Position numbers and translations under genes: made by a program | Origin: an uncultured Bacilli bacterium | GTDB lineage: Bacteria; Bacillota_I; Bacilli_A; RF39; UBA660 | Direction: 5' to 3' | Assembly: GCA_934101575.1 (NCBI GenBank) | Contig: CAKORJ010000001.1 | Coordinates: forward strand, 496,001-560,000 | DNA length: 64,000 nucleotides | Notes under the pieces: model-generated | Database searches by the model: none | What the model was told of the DNA's origin: nothing | Seen by the model: the letters and a program-made list of their open reading frames with translations, nothing else | Shown: positions 51,399-61,329 of the stretch, one piece after another | How positions within the stretch are numbered: position 1 is the first letter of the stretch | Layout: each line of letters starts with the position of its first letter

Positions 51399-52281
51399 TT
51401 TCATCAATCCTTTTTTTATTTCTAGGATGTGTTTTTAGATACACATCTTTTAATCTATCATTTGTTACATGAGTATATACTTGAGTTGCTCTTAGGGATT
51501 CATGTCCTAATAGTTCTTGAACACTTAATAGATCACATCCTTCGTTTAACATATGTGTTGCAAAAGTATGTCTTAACATATGAGGAGATATTTTTGTTTC
51601 TATGCTTGTTTTTGCTATTATTTTATTTAATATATATCTTATTCCTCTGGATGTTAACCTTTCTTTATGATTATTTATTAATAGATACTCATTTTTATCT
51701 GTTCTTTGTTTTAAATATAAGTCTAATATTTCTCTTGTATATTCGCCAAAGTATACTATTCTTTCTTTATTTCCTTTTCCTAGAATTTTTATTTTGTTTT
51801 CATAGAGGTTTATGTCTTTTATTTTCATATATTCTAGTTCTCCGACTCTTATTCCTGTTGCGTATAGTATTTCTAATATTAATCTGTCTCTTAGTCCATA
51901 AAAGGTTGTTGTATCACAGATATTAAACATTTCTTCTAGTTCATTATAATATAGAAATTTTGGTAATAGTTTGTCTTTTTTGGGACCTTTTGTTAGAGAA
52001 AAGGGATTATATTTTATGTAATTATTTCTTGCTAAGTATTTATAAAAGTTTCTTAATGAGCTTATCTTTCTTGAGATTGTATTTTTTGATAGTTTTAAAC
52101 TATCCATGTAATTAAAGAATTGTCTTATGTCTTTGTACTCTACTTCTAGAAAGTTATAGCTATTTTTATCTAGAAATTTCTTAAAGAATTCTATGTCTTC
52201 TTCATAGCCTTCTATTGTGTTTATTGAGTAGTTCTTTTGGATTTTTAAATATTCTAGATATTTTTCTATATAAGTATCCAT
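51388..52281 (-). CDS. Tyrosine recombinase XerC/XerD-type
   Basis: 297 aa, the usual Xer length. The ATG at 52281 has GGTGATACCA before it. SAM-like N-terminal core-binding domain (YLEYLKIQKNYSINTIEGYEEDIEFF) and catalytic domain with YATGIRVGELEYM (Arg), LGKGNKERIV (Lys), HMLRHTFATHML (HxxR) and LLGHESLRATQVYTHV (His and the Tyr nucleophile). It probably resolves chromosome dimers at dif. An alternative is a role in a mobile element, but the operon-like position upstream of murE argues for a housekeeping Xer. Which of XerC or XerD cannot be decided here. Confidence 0.88.
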   Translation of the reverse strand: MDTYIEKYLEYLKIQKNYSINTIEGYEEDIEFFKKFLDKNSYNFLEVEYKDIRQFFNYMDSLKLSKNTISRKISSLRNFYKYLARNNYIKYNPFSLTKGPKKDKLLPKFLYYNELEEMFNICDTTTFYGLRDRLILEILYATGIRVGELEYMKIKDINLYENKIKILGKGNKERIVYFGEYTREILDLYLKQRTDKNEYLLINNHKERLTSRGIRYILNKIIAKTSIETKISPHMLRHTFATHMLNEGCDLLSVQELLGHESLRATQVYTHVTNDRLKDVYLKTHPRNKKRIDENEL

Positions 52282-52339
52282 TGGTATCACCAATACTAGT
52301 TTATCACAATTTTATCTCTATATCAAAAGTGCATAATAA

Positions 52340-52366
52340 AATAGACACATATTTACAGTGTCTATT
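52340..52366 (-). terminator. Terminator of ezrA
   Basis: On the minus strand AATAGACAC-TGTAAATAT-GTGTCTATT then TTATT; it overlaps the ezrA stop. Confidence 0.75.
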
Positions 52367-54077
52367 CGTCTTTATATAAGTTTAACATTTTTTTATGAAT
52401 ATCTGGTTCTATTATATTGATTGCTGCTATTGCAGTTTCTAATGATTTTTTATAATTTCCTTTAAAGAAAAACTTACTTGCCATATCTAAACCATTTTCT
52501 ATATCTTTATCTATTGGTTTATATCTATTTCCATATATTATTGTCATTTCACTTAGTTTAGCTGTTTTTATCATTTCATTTGTGGTGCTATATAGTTTTA
52601 ATGATAAGTCTCTGGCTGTATCTACTCTTATATTTAATGTTTTTATTGTTATTGGAGTTTTATCTAGTTCTTTTATTATTTCATATATAGCGTCATTTGC
52701 TTCACTTAATTCTACAAAATAATTATTTGATATTATTGGAAGTGGATTTTTTCTTATTTTTAATCTACATTTTTTTAATAGTTCAGTTATTTCTTCTAGT
52801 TGTTCACGGGCTCTCATCTCATCTTCATGCATACTTCCTAATGATTTTAGACATAAATTTAAGTTTTCTTCAATTGTTCCAAAATTGTTTGATAGTTTAG
52901 CTATTCTATCTTTTAATTTTGAATACGGAGATTTTTTATTTTTTAGGTCTCCGATTATTGTATTGAACTCATTATTGGCTTTATATAAATCTTTATTTAC
53001 TGCTTCTAGGTCTTTCAAATCCTCTTCATTTAAGTCATACATGTTTTTTATATCGTCTAATTGATCATATATGTCCGTTACTACTCTATTTACTTTTTCT
53101 AGTTTTATTTTAAATGCTTTAGCAGTTTCATCGAATACTTTTTTAGATCTTTTTTCTATTTCAAAATCATTTAATAGATTGTCTAAGTAATCTAAAAATG
53201 TTTTTAATTCAAACATACTGTCTTCTAGATTTAATATTTTTATTCTTGTTTTTATGTCGTTTAATTTTTTTTCTATTTGTAGTATATTGTATGGTACTTT
53301 CATGTAGTCTAATGGATAATCTCTGGCTGTTAGTCTGTCATATGTATCATTAACTTCTTTTATTCTGTTTGGCAATATTTTGTCAGTAAGTAGTATTAAA
53401 TCTGGCATTTCTTCTATTACTACACCCATGTGGGCAATCATTTCATCTATTACTTTTACTATTCCTACGACTTCGTCGTACTCATTGTTTTCCATGACTT
53501 CTTCAAAATCAGAGAATTTTTTTTCTATATTTTCAAATTGAAGTTCAATGTTTGTTACTATGTCTCCATATGCAGATTTATTGTTATTTAGTGTTCTTTC
53601 TAATTCTCTAAATCTTGATTTTAATTTTGTTACAATAGCTCTATTTCTTTCTTCACTCATTGTAACTTCTCTTATTTCGTCTAATAAATTATCTGTACTT
53701 ACTCTTAATTTATATATTTCCATTTCTAGATTTATAACTTTTTCTTTAGCTTCGTTATAGTCTCTATTTTCGATTAAATTATCTACATCTAATAATTTAT
53801 CTGTTATTTCACTATATCTTTCATTTTTAATTATGTCATATCTTTTTTGCCATTCATTATATTTGTCTTCTAGTTGATCATTTTTTACTATTACTTTGAT
53901 TTTATCTAGTTCTGTCATAACGGGAGTGGCTACTATTAGGTTTCTTTGTCTTTCTAACTCTTCTAGTTTTTCTCTTAAAGTCTTATATTTTTTTTGTTTA
54001 TACACTATGAAAAATACTGCGACGAGTATTAGAGATATTATAATAATTGATGATAAATATAACATTTTTATATCCAT
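52362..54077 (-). CDS. ezrA: Septation ring formation regulator EzrA
   Basis: 571 aa, normal length. One N-terminal membrane helix (about 5-25, SSIIIISLILVAVFFIVYKQKKY) with the rest in the cytoplasm as spectrin-like antiparallel coiled coils. The sequence shows family patterns such as NRDYNEAKEKVINLE, MIAHMGVVIEEMPDLI and LDMASKFFFKGNYKKSLETAIAAINIIEP near the end (the QNR-like patch region). EzrA bridges FtsZ rings to wall synthesis and works together with GpsB, which is also in the window. AGGTGATTATATG start. Confidence 0.88.
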   Translation of the reverse strand: MDIKMLYLSSIIIISLILVAVFFIVYKQKKYKTLREKLEELERQRNLIVATPVMTELDKIKVIVKNDQLEDKYNEWQKRYDIIKNERYSEITDKLLDVDNLIENRDYNEAKEKVINLEMEIYKLRVSTDNLLDEIREVTMSEERNRAIVTKLKSRFRELERTLNNNKSAYGDIVTNIELQFENIEKKFSDFEEVMENNEYDEVVGIVKVIDEMIAHMGVVIEEMPDLILLTDKILPNRIKEVNDTYDRLTARDYPLDYMKVPYNILQIEKKLNDIKTRIKILNLEDSMFELKTFLDYLDNLLNDFEIEKRSKKVFDETAKAFKIKLEKVNRVVTDIYDQLDDIKNMYDLNEEDLKDLEAVNKDLYKANNEFNTIIGDLKNKKSPYSKLKDRIAKLSNNFGTIEENLNLCLKSLGSMHEDEMRAREQLEEITELLKKCRLKIRKNPLPIISNNYFVELSEANDAIYEIIKELDKTPITIKTLNIRVDTARDLSLKLYSTTNEMIKTAKLSEMTIIYGNRYKPIDKDIENGLDMASKFFFKGNYKKSLETAIAAINIIEPDIHKKMLNLYKDE

Positions 54078-54210
54078 ATAATCACCTACTATGTTAATTT
54101 TAACACAATTTATGTTCTTTAGAAATAGAAATAGTAAAAATAGTTTGTTTTTATGAAAAGAATTTACGTTTTAGTGTTGTAAAGTTGTTGTAAAAAGTAG
54201 TTTTATATAA

Positions 54211-54240
54211 AAAAGAAGAAGTCTTATTTGGCTTCTTCTG
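54211..54240 (-). terminator. Terminator of rny
   Basis: On the minus strand GAAGAAGCC-AAATA-AGACTTCTTC then six T, overlapping the end of rny. Confidence 0.75.
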
Positions 54241-55777
54241 TTACTCTTGTTTCGCGTATTACTGTTACTTTGATAGTACCTGGATACTGCATTGTGTTTT
54301 CTATTTTTTCTTTTATTTCTCTTGCTATTTTATGACTTGTTTTATCATCTATTTCTTCTGGTTTTACAAGTACTCTTAGTTCTCTTCCGGCTTGAAGAGC
54401 ATAACTTTTATCTACGCCTTTTATTTCTTTTGATATTCCTTCTAGTTGTTCTAATCTTTTTATATAGTTTTCTAATGAATCATTACGTGCGCCTGGGCGT
54501 GATGCTGATAACGAATCTGCTATTTGAACTAGATTAGATATTATACTTGTTGCTTCATGATCTCCATGATGTGATGCTATAGCGTTTATAACTACTTCAT
54601 TTTCTTTGTGTTTCTTTGCTATATTCACTCCTATTTCTACATGGCTTCCTTCTACTTCATGATCTATCGCTTTACCTATATCATGAAGCAATCCTGCTCT
54701 TTTTGCTAGTGTTACATTTTCTCCTAGCTCTGAGGCCATTATTCCTGTTAGGTGTGCTACTTCAAGGGAATGACTTAAAGCATTTTGTCCATAACTGGTT
54801 CTAAAATGTAATTTACCTATTGTTTCTATAAGCTCATTATCTACTTTAGTAATTCCTAATTCAAATAAGGCATTGTTACCATATTCAATTATTTTTTCTT
54901 TCATGTCTCGTACTGTTTTGTCATAAACTTCTTCTATTCTAGTTGGATGGATTCTACCATCTTTTATAAGGGTTTCAATAGTTATTTTTGCTATTTCTCT
55001 TCTTAATGGATCAAACGAAGATATTACAATTGCTTCTGGAGTATCGTCTATTATAAGATCTACCCCTGTTATTGCTTCAATTGTTCTTATATTTCTTCCT
55101 TCTCTTCCTATTATTCTTCCTTTCATTTCGTTGTTTGGAAGTTCAATTGTTGATACTGTTTGTTCATTACTTACTTCGGAAGAATATCTTTGCATTGAAT
55201 TAACTAATAAATCTTTGGCGCTTTTATCTGCTGTTAATTTTGCTTCATCTTCTCTTTCTTTGATATAATTAGCTATTTCAATATTCATGTCCTCTTCGAC
55301 TTTTTTCATTATAAGTTCTCTTGCTTTATTTTTTTCAAGACCACTTATTTTTGAAAGCATGTCTATTTGTTCTTGTTTTAACTTTTCCATTTCAACTTGA
55401 TCATTTTGAATTTTTTTAAGTTTATCTTGTAATTTTTCTTCACGATCATCTAAAAGTTGTTCTCTTTTTTGGTAATTTTCATCTCTCTTATCCATATTTT
55501 TTTCTCTTTGGATAAGTCTTTCTTCTGATTCTTTTATCTCTGATTTTTTTTCTTTTATTTCTTTATCTAAATCTAATTTTAGTTTATGTGCTTCTTCTTT
55601 TGCTTCGAAAAGCATATCTCTTTTAACTTTTTCAGATTCTTTTTGGGCTTTTTCTGATAAAGTTCTTATTTTTGATTCAGCGTTATTAACTCTAAAATGA
55701 TTTATTAAAAAAGTAAAACCAATTCCTAGGAATAATCCAATTATGACCAGTAAAATGGAGAAAACTGTACTATCCAT
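54224..55777 (-). CDS. rny: Ribonuclease Y
   Basis: 517 aa from the ATG at 55777 (GGAGGTAAATATG). N-terminal membrane helix, long coiled coil (about 30-200), KH domain ([26 protein letters not shown]) and HD domain ([42 protein letters not shown]). RNase Y is the membrane-bound endoribonuclease that starts mRNA decay in Bacilli. Single gene with its own terminator; recA, its frequent neighbour, lies 3 kb away on the same strand, the third adhesin being inserted between them. Confidence 0.95.
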   Translation of the reverse strand: MDSTVFSILLVIIGLFLGIGFTFLINHFRVNNAESKIRTLSEKAQKESEKVKRDMLFEAKEEAHKLKLDLDKEIKEKKSEIKESEERLIQREKNMDKRDENYQKREQLLDDREEKLQDKLKKIQNDQVEMEKLKQEQIDMLSKISGLEKNKARELIMKKVEEDMNIEIANYIKEREDEAKLTADKSAKDLLVNSMQRYSSEVSNEQTVSTIELPNNEMKGRIIGREGRNIRTIEAITGVDLIIDDTPEAIVISSFDPLRREIAKITIETLIKDGRIHPTRIEEVYDKTVRDMKEKIIEYGNNALFELGITKVDNELIETIGKLHFRTSYGQNALSHSLEVAHLTGIMASELGENVTLAKRAGLLHDIGKAIDHEVEGSHVEIGVNIAKKHKENEVVINAIASHHGDHEATSIISNLVQIADSLSASRPGARNDSLENYIKRLEQLEGISKEIKGVDKSYALQAGRELRVLVKPEEIDDKTSHKIAREIKEKIENTMQYPGTIKVTVIRETRVTEEAK

Positions 55778-55856
55778 ATTTACCTCCATTTCTTTTATGT
55801 TAAATTTTGTTTAACACTATCTTTATTTTAAAGTCAATTTATGAAAAAGTCAATAA

Positions 55857-55882
55857 TAAGAAAACTACCAAAATGGTAGTTT
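55857..55882 (-). terminator. Terminator of glycine-rich adhesin 3
   Basis: On the minus strand AAACTACCA-TT-TGGTAGTTT then TCTT; overlaps the end of the gene. Confidence 0.7.
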
Positions 55883-58484
55883 AATTTATTTTTATGTGTT
55901 GTTGGTCGTATTTATAGTTGTGTAATACTTCTTCGGATGTTAATGCTTTTGTGTAAACTTTAGCACTATAAGTATTCATGTTTATTGCGCTTGTTGTACC
56001 ACTTCCACTATAAATTTGTGCTTTATTTATACCTAGGTTTCCTATGTTCGAGGTATATTCATAAGATCCTCCTATTGAGGTTGACTCTTTTACTTTTATT
56101 CCGTTTATGTATGATGTTAATTTATTGTTTGTTACGTCATTTACCATTGTAAAGTTTATTATTTTAGTTGGTGCTGTGTGTTCATTAAAGTCAGCCCCTG
56201 CTAGCCCTGAAGTTGTTCTTATGCCGGCATAGACTTTCATTTGATTTGCTTTACTGTTTTGCCAGAATATTGCTTGACCACTATAGTATGCTCCTCCTAT
56301 AAGGACTCCTGTGTTACCGTATGTGGTATTAGTGTATGGGACACTGTTTGCCATCATTGTTATTGATAATGTACTATTTGTTGTAGGAGTTAGTACTGAT
56401 GAAAGTGGCATGCTTGATGTTACTGTTGTACTTGGAAGTAATAAATTATTTGTTTTCCATGTTCCAGATGATATTGTTCCATTGTATCCTGTTCCGCTTA
56501 AATCTTTCCAAGAGGATAATACTGTTAAATGATTACTTCCTGAGTTTGCATAACCATCATACCAAAGTTTTAGATTTTCTTGGACATAACCGTTTATGTT
56601 TTCTGTATAAGCATTTATTCTTCGACCATTTGAATCTTGAATATTTGCTTCATCTATTACTTGAGTAAATGTTTTATTATCACTTGATACGGATGTTACT
56701 GAATCATAATATGTTCTTACATCTCCAAAATAGTTCCATACTGCTATTTCATCTAAATCATATGTCTCTTCTAAATCTATTGTTACACACTGATTATTTG
56801 TGTATGAACTGGCATTGGCCCAACTAGAATAAGTTATATCTCCATCTGTTATTCTTGAATATGGGTGTGTACTACTTTCTGCGGTTGTTCCTGTTGCTGT
56901 TTTGCCTTTTGCTACGTTTACTCCGTCTTTTATGGCTTGTATTTCAAGCCAATGATTTTGATTATTAGCAGTATTATAACTAATACAATCTTTTATATAT
57001 CTGACATTGTTTAATTTTGTTGTTCTTTTTTTAGGTTTTGTATCTACATATGTGATTTTTGCATAACCATCTCCGGTATTTTCTCCTTCTAGCATTTTTC
57101 CTCCGACAAAGTATTTGCCACTATAATGAATTGTTTGATTAGTATGAGTTATAGTAGTACTTTCCTTAACAGAATTTACTCCGGCATATCCACTTATGTA
57201 GGAAGACCCTCCGGATGCTGACCATGTTCCGTTTGAAAGTCCAGATGATCCTGATGCTCCATAATATCCTGATCCTCCGCCTGAACCACTTCCTGTTGTA
57301 GCACTTGCGTTTGATGCTCCTCCAGCCCCACCTTTTCCAAATGATCCAGCTTCGCCATTTGATTGGGCACCACTATATTTTGTTGGCGCTGCTCCTCCAC
57401 TTGTTTGTGTTCCTGGATTACTTAAGTATTGTTGGTAAGTGGAAAATATGGTTTTCGTTCCATATAATGTACCACCATATCCTAATGTATAACCACTACC
57501 GCTATCTCCTTCTGCACCGCCTCCGGCTACCATTATTCTACTTATAAGAGATTCTGTGTTATCCCAAGATCCTCCTTTTAATCTTATATCTGTAGCACTT
57601 CCACCTGTTCCACCACAAATTCCACTTTTTGCAGGTTTTGCTACTCCTCCACCATTAAATTCATACCCACTTGTTCTACAATTTGTATCTGGTCTTGTGC
57701 CTTTTCCTCCGACGTAAATATATATCTTTTCTCCGGCTTTTAAGTATATATAACCACTTGTTTTAGCTCCTCCACTATCATATCCTCCGGTTGTTTGTTC
57801 ATATCCTGCACCACCACCTAGTTCTACATAATAGTAACCATTTCTTGGAACTGTATACTCTTGTGGTTCTCCTGTATAATTGAAAGTTTTTGCACTATCT
57901 TTTGTTTCCATGCTTTCTGGTCTTTGTTCTGCTTCTATTCTTAGTTTTAAAAATGCCTTATAATCCTCAAGTTTTGATATCTCTTCTTCTTTTGATTTAT
58001 CTAACCATATTCTAAGTTTATAATTTAAAACTTCGTTTTTATATATGATATCACTATCAATTATATTCTTTACTTTTTCTAAGGACATTGGTCCATATTC
58101 TTCACCATTTATTTCAAGTCCTACTTTTATATATTTTGTGTCTAATACTTTTCCTGTATAAGTACTTGGTACTTCATTTAGTAACTTTAAATCGTATTTT
58201 GCTGGGTAGCTACCGGTGTTTTCTATTTTAAATTCATAGATATCTTCTTGTAACAAGCCTTCTTCATCACCCATAATAGATATTTTTTTATTGATTGTTT
58301 CGTAGTTTTCGGTTAGTTTTAACTCTATGCTTCCTGTTTTTATTATTTGTTCATTTGTATCTTGATTATTTCCTTTTAATAGAGCAAATGATGTTCCGGT
58401 TATTAAAGATAAGATTCCTATTAGGACTATACTTAGACTTATTATATATTTCTTTTTATTTATTTCTTTTTTTATCTTAATCAT
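55881..58484 (-). CDS. Glycine-rich/discoidin/LamG surface adhesin 3, no poly-G tract
   Basis: 867 aa, AAAGGAGCAAAAGAGATG start. Same order of domains as adhesin 1: signal helix ending GTSFALL, TasA-like beta domain (KLTENYETINKKISIMGDEEG), glycine-rich domain (about 200-490; YYVELGGGAGYEQ, SLISRIMVAGGGAE, SSYISGYAGVNS), discoidin-type domain (NVAKGKTATGT, ITDGDITYSS, VTIDLEETYDLDEIAVWNYFGDVRTYY) and a LamG-type domain ending HNYKYDQQHIKIN. Cysteines in the glycine-rich part probably form disulphides. The start has no homopolymer, so this copy should be always on, in contrast to adhesins 1 and 2. It is inserted between rny and recA. Confidence 0.82.
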   Translation of the reverse strand: MIKIKKEINKKKYIISLSIVLIGILSLITGTSFALLKGNNQDTNEQIIKTGSIELKLTENYETINKKISIMGDEEGLLQEDIYEFKIENTGSYPAKYDLKLLNEVPSTYTGKVLDTKYIKVGLEINGEEYGPMSLEKVKNIIDSDIIYKNEVLNYKLRIWLDKSKEEEISKLEDYKAFLKLRIEAEQRPESMETKDSAKTFNYTGEPQEYTVPRNGYYYVELGGGAGYEQTTGGYDSGGAKTSGYIYLKAGEKIYIYVGGKGTRPDTNCRTSGYEFNGGGVAKPAKSGICGGTGGSATDIRLKGGSWDNTESLISRIMVAGGGAEGDSGSGYTLGYGGTLYGTKTIFSTYQQYLSNPGTQTSGGAAPTKYSGAQSNGEAGSFGKGGAGGASNASATTGSGSGGGSGYYGASGSSGLSNGTWSASGGSSYISGYAGVNSVKESTTITHTNQTIHYSGKYFVGGKMLEGENTGDGYAKITYVDTKPKKRTTKLNNVRYIKDCISYNTANNQNHWLEIQAIKDGVNVAKGKTATGTTAESSTHPYSRITDGDITYSSWANASSYTNNQCVTIDLEETYDLDEIAVWNYFGDVRTYYDSVTSVSSDNKTFTQVIDEANIQDSNGRRINAYTENINGYVQENLKLWYDGYANSGSNHLTVLSSWKDLSGTGYNGTISSGTWKTNNLLLPSTTVTSSMPLSSVLTPTTNSTLSITMMANSVPYTNTTYGNTGVLIGGAYYSGQAIFWQNSKANQMKVYAGIRTTSGLAGADFNEHTAPTKIINFTMVNDVTNNKLTSYINGIKVKESTSIGGSYEYTSNIGNLGINKAQIYSGSGTTSAINMNTYSAKVYTKALTSEEVLHNYKYDQQHIKIN
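58246..58322. repeat. 77-nt block identical to 37726-37802
   Basis: Partner of the identical block in adhesin 1; see that entry. Confidence 0.85.
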
Positions 58485-58514
58485 CTCTTTTGCTCCTTTT
58501 TATTATACATAAAT

Positions 58515-58543
58515 ATTTTATAATAAAAATTATAGTTTTTCAA
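58515..58543 (-). promoter_or_regulatory. Promoter of adhesin 3
   Basis: On the minus strand TTGAAA (58543-58538), 17 bases, TAAAAT (58520-58515), about 30 bases before the start. Confidence 0.65.
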
Positions 58544-58701
58544 GAAGAAAAGACAAGATAAAACTTATCCTGTCTAGAGAAATCAATCATATGTCACACT
58601 TTTGTTATAAAAATACCATTTTATATATTTACATAATTGAGCTTATATTCTTCTACTATTTGATTTGAGCTTTAAAAATCTAGAACTTTCCTATAAGATA
58701 A

Positions 58702-58726
58702 AAAAAGCAGCAAATATTATTTGCTA
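58702..58726 (-). terminator. Terminator of recA
   Basis: On the minus strand AGCAAAT-AAT-ATTTGCT then GCTTTTTTT; overlaps the recA stop. Confidence 0.7.
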
Positions 58727-59721
58727 ACTTTACAGTATTCTGCTCTTACTTTTTTTTCTAGTTCATCACATAGTTTTTTATTTTCTCTTAGCAAGGCTTT
58801 TACATTTTCTTTTCCTTGACCTATTTTTTCTCCGTTATATGAATACCATGCCCCGCTTTTATCTACTATACCCGCTTCTACTGCAAGGTCTATTATTTCA
58901 CTTTCTTTTGATATTCCTAGTCCATACATTATTTCTACTACTGCTGTTTTAAATGGTGGGGCTACTTTATTTTTTACTACTTTTATTACTGTTTTATTTC
59001 CTATTACACTGTCACTTGTTTTTAATTGTTCTCCTCTTCTTACATCTAGTCTTATTGAAGAATAAAACTTAAGTGCTCTTCCTCCTGGTGTTGTTTCTGG
59101 ATTTCCAAACATTACACCAACTTTTTCACGAAGTTGATTTATGAATATACATGTAGTTTTTGTTTTATTTACTGTTCCTGATAGTTTTCTTAGGGCTTGT
59201 GACATTAGTCTAGCTTGAAGTCCTACGTGTGAATCTCCCATTTCTCCTTCTATTTCTGCTTTTGGTACTAAGGCTGCTACTGAATCTATTACCACTATAT
59301 CTACTGCTTCGCTTCTTACTAGTGCTTCACAAATTTCTAATGCTTGTTCCCCTGTATCTGGTTGTGATATTAAAAGTTCATCTATATTCACTCCAAGTCT
59401 TTTAGCATAAACTGGGTCTAAGGCATGTTCTGCATCTATAAATGCTGCTCTTCCTCCTTTTTTTTGCACTTCTGCTATCGCATGTAATGCTACTGTTGTT
59501 TTACCACTTGATTCTGGTCCAAATATTTCTATTATTCTCCCTTTTGGAAAGCCATTTACACCTAATGCTAAATCTAAGGCTAACGAACCACTTGAAGTAG
59601 TTTCAACTTCCATATTATTATTTTCCCCTAATTTCATTATTGATCCTTTTCCAAATTGTTTTTCAATATCTGCTAAGACTTGATCTAAAGTTTTATCACT
59701 TTTTGTTTCTTTTTTTGCCAT
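58717..59721 (-). CDS. recA: Recombinase RecA
   Basis: 334 aa, slightly short at the acidic C-terminus. Walker [10 protein letters not shown], Walker B-type [14 protein letters not shown]1/L2 regions ([42 protein letters not shown]) are intact, with no intron. RecA forms filaments on single-stranded DNA for recombination and triggers LexA self-cleavage. GGGAGGATTACACATG start. A consensus promoter and a LexA-box-like palindrome lie upstream, in line with SOS control. Confidence 0.97.
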   Translation of the reverse strand: MAKKETKSDKTLDQVLADIEKQFGKGSIMKLGENNNMEVETTSSGSLALDLALGVNGFPKGRIIEIFGPESSGKTTVALHAIAEVQKKGGRAAFIDAEHALDPVYAKRLGVNIDELLISQPDTGEQALEICEALVRSEAVDIVVIDSVAALVPKAEIEGEMGDSHVGLQARLMSQALRKLSGTVNKTKTTCIFINQLREKVGVMFGNPETTPGGRALKFYSSIRLDVRRGEQLKTSDSVIGNKTVIKVVKNKVAPPFKTAVVEIMYGLGISKESEIIDLAVEAGIVDKSGAWYSYNGEKIGQGKENVKALLRENKKLCDELEKKVRAEYCKVSK

Positions 59722-59745
59722 GTGTAATCCTCCCTATCTGTATCC

Positions 59746-59774
59746 ATCATACAACAAGTTTTAGGACTTGTCAA
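59746..59774 (-). promoter_or_regulatory. Promoter of recA
   Basis: On the minus strand TTGACA (59774-59769), 17 bases, TATGAT (59751-59746). Confidence 0.75.
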
Positions 59775-59783
59775 TAGTTTTTG

Positions 59784-59797
59784 CAAACATTTGTTTG
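59784..59797. promoter_or_regulatory. LexA-box-like palindrome upstream of recA
   Basis: CAAACATTTGTTTG, a 5-4-5 palindrome nine bases upstream of the -35 box. On the minus strand it reads CAAACAAATGTTTG, 12 of 14 positions to the Bacillus SOS consensus CGAACRNRYGTTYC. Confidence 0.55.
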
Positions 59798-59831
59798 TTT
59801 TAAATTTAACTTGTTTTCCTTTATAAAATAT

Positions 59832-59876
59832 AAAAAATCCCCTTAGTGAAAACTAATTTTTCGGGGGATTTTTTTA
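59832..59876. terminator. Terminator of pgsA
   Basis: AAAAAATCCCC and GGGGGATTTTTTT form a strong stem with a 20-base AT-rich loop, just after the pgsA stop. Confidence 0.75.
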
Positions 59877-59884
59877 GTTGAAAT

Positions 59885-60496
59885 TTATTTTTTTGGGTCA
59901 AATTCTGAGTATAATAATTTTTTATTAAGATTGTAATACTCTATCATCGAAACTAGAGACATCAAAGTTCCAAAATATAAGAAGAATTTAGATACTTGAA
60001 ATCCTAATAATTCGAATGGTAAATTATAGAAAAATGTTAAGATGATTCCTATCATAAGACTTGCTGTTTTTATCTTACCACTCATTTTTGCAGCTTGTAC
60101 TACTCCTTTTTCTGCTACATTCATTCTTATTGCATCTACTACTATATCTCTTACTATGATTACTACTGGTACTATTGCTGGAATAAATCCTTGTGATGCA
60201 AATATTATAAGTACTGAATTAACTAGAACTTTATCTGCTATGGCATCTGAGAATTTTCCAAAGTTTGTTACTTGTTTTTTCTTTCTTGCTATATACCCAT
60301 CTAAGTAATCAGTAAATGAAGCTATTATGAATATTAAACCACACAGAATATATCTTACATCTATTAAAATACTGTGATATAAGAATGTTTTAAACTCAAA
60401 ACCAATTCTATAAAATGGAAATAATAATAATATTATAATTAAAAGAGCTAGTATTAATCTTAAAAATGTTAATTTTGTTGGTACATTAAACTTCAT
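59885..60496 (-). CDS. pgsA: CDP-diacylglycerol-glycerol-3-phosphate 3-phosphatidyltransferase (PgsA)
   Basis: 203 aa integral membrane enzyme that makes phosphatidylglycerol phosphate, precursor of PG and cardiolipin. The CDP-alcohol phosphotransferase signature D-G-x2-A-R-x8-G-x3-D-x3-D is present in the region DYLDGYIARKKKQVTNFGKFSDAIADK. NVPTKLTFLRLILALLIIILL at the N-terminus is typical. In Bacilli it stands between the RodZ/YmfM gene and cinA-recA; that order is kept here (RodZ-like, pgsA, recA) without cinA. AGGAGGAACTTATG start. Confidence 0.94.
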   Translation of the reverse strand: MKFNVPTKLTFLRLILALLIIILLLFPFYRIGFEFKTFLYHSILIDVRYILCGLIFIIASFTDYLDGYIARKKKQVTNFGKFSDAIADKVLVNSVLIIFASQGFIPAIVPVVIIVRDIVVDAIRMNVAEKGVVQAAKMSGKIKTASLMIGIILTFFYNLPFELLGFQVSKFFLYFGTLMSLVSMIEYYNLNKKLLYSEFDPKK

Positions 60497-60505
60497 AAGT
60501 TCCTC

Positions 60506-60940
60506 CTATAAATATATTTTTTTTAGTAATATGTAAAATACTACTAATATTACAACAACAATAGTTAAGATAATAACTAAAGTTAAACTCTTTTTGTTTT
60601 CAAATTCTATTGTATATGGAGTTCTAACTTTTTTTTCATTTTTCTTTTTTTCTTGTTCTTGTTTTAGTCTTTCTTTGATATCTTCGATACTTATTTTTGA
60701 CGTTTTTTCAAATAGAAAGTCATCTAGTTCTCCTAATAGTTTCTCATCATCTAATCCTAGATATTTAGCATATGCTTTTACCATATCTTTTAGTTCTAGT
60801 ATATCTTTAAATACTTTATGATTACCATTTTCTAGGCTTTCTATTAGTAGTGTGTCTTTGTTTAAATCATTTGCTACTTCTTCTATCGTTATTCCTATTT
60901 CTTCTCTTTTTTCTTTAAACTCTTCGCCTATTTCTTTCAT
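60506..60940 (-). CDS. Short RodZ-like helix-turn-helix membrane protein
   Basis: 144 aa. N-terminal HTH_25/Xre-like domain (IGEEFKEKREEIGITIEEVANDLNKDTLLIESLENGNHKVFKDILELKDMVKAYAKYLGLD), a charged coiled linker and one C-terminal membrane helix (about 119-140). RodZ binds MreB and has in addition a periplasmic beta domain, which is absent here. Position just before pgsA matches ymfM, the B. subtilis RodZ homologue. It may link the cytoskeleton to the membrane in a reduced form. AAGGTGTTTTATG start, 9 bases from pgsA. Confidence 0.75.
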   Translation of the reverse strand: MKEIGEEFKEKREEIGITIEEVANDLNKDTLLIESLENGNHKVFKDILELKDMVKAYAKYLGLDDEKLLGELDDFLFEKTSKISIEDIKERLKQEQEKKKNEKKVRTPYTIEFENKKSLTLVIILTIVVVILVVFYILLKKIYL

Positions 60941-60967
60941 AAAACACCTTCTTGTAATAAAAAAAAT

Positions 60968-61313
60968 AACATTTAATAAGCCATGTTCTGTACCTATTTC
61001 TAGGTGGCAAACATTTATCTATCTTTCGATCCTTGACTAAAGTTCATTTTCCTTGTCAAAGCTCCCCTACCATAATTTGGGTTTCTCACTTGTGGGGTTT
61101 ACCACGTTCCACTCATATTATTTCTAATATGCATCGTCACTATGGCACTTTTATATCTAATCAAACCATATTTAAAACTTAGGTTTTTTCGAAGCCGTAG
61201 GATTACTCCTCCTAAGGTTATTTTTTTCCTTAGCACAAACACTAAAAGCATCTCAGCTTTTGTGAGCATGGACTTTCCTCTACAACTAGTTGCAGCGTTT
61301 GCCTAAAATGTTC
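60968..61313 (-). ncRNA. rnpB: RNase P RNA, type B
   Basis: The minus strand carries the universal core GAGGAAAGTCCATGCTC (CR I) and ACAGAACATGGCTTAT near the 3' end, plus GGCTTCGA and AGTGCCATAGTGACG and GTGGAACGTGGTAAACCCC in between. The 5' AACATTT and 3' AAATGTT ends pair as P1. Layout fits the Bacillus-type (B) RNA. It is the catalytic RNA that removes tRNA 5' leaders. Lies between gpsB and the RodZ-like gene. Confidence 0.95.
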
Positions 61314-61329
61314 TTTTTTTTATATTTTA

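Noticed and set aside
51388..52281. Tyrosine recombinase as the inverter of an adjacent switch
   Set aside because: No inverted repeats flank a promoter near it, and its length and neighbours fit a housekeeping Xer protein.
57194..57400. A 68-codon Gln/Glu-rich frame inside adhesin 3
   Set aside because: Shifted reading of GGN-rich glycine codons; no independent start signal.
58540..58716. A small RNA between adhesin 3 and recA (hairpin GACAAGATAAAACTTATCCTGTC at 58549-58574)
   Set aside because: A stem can be drawn, but there is no T tract and no clear promoter, so I do not call an RNA gene.
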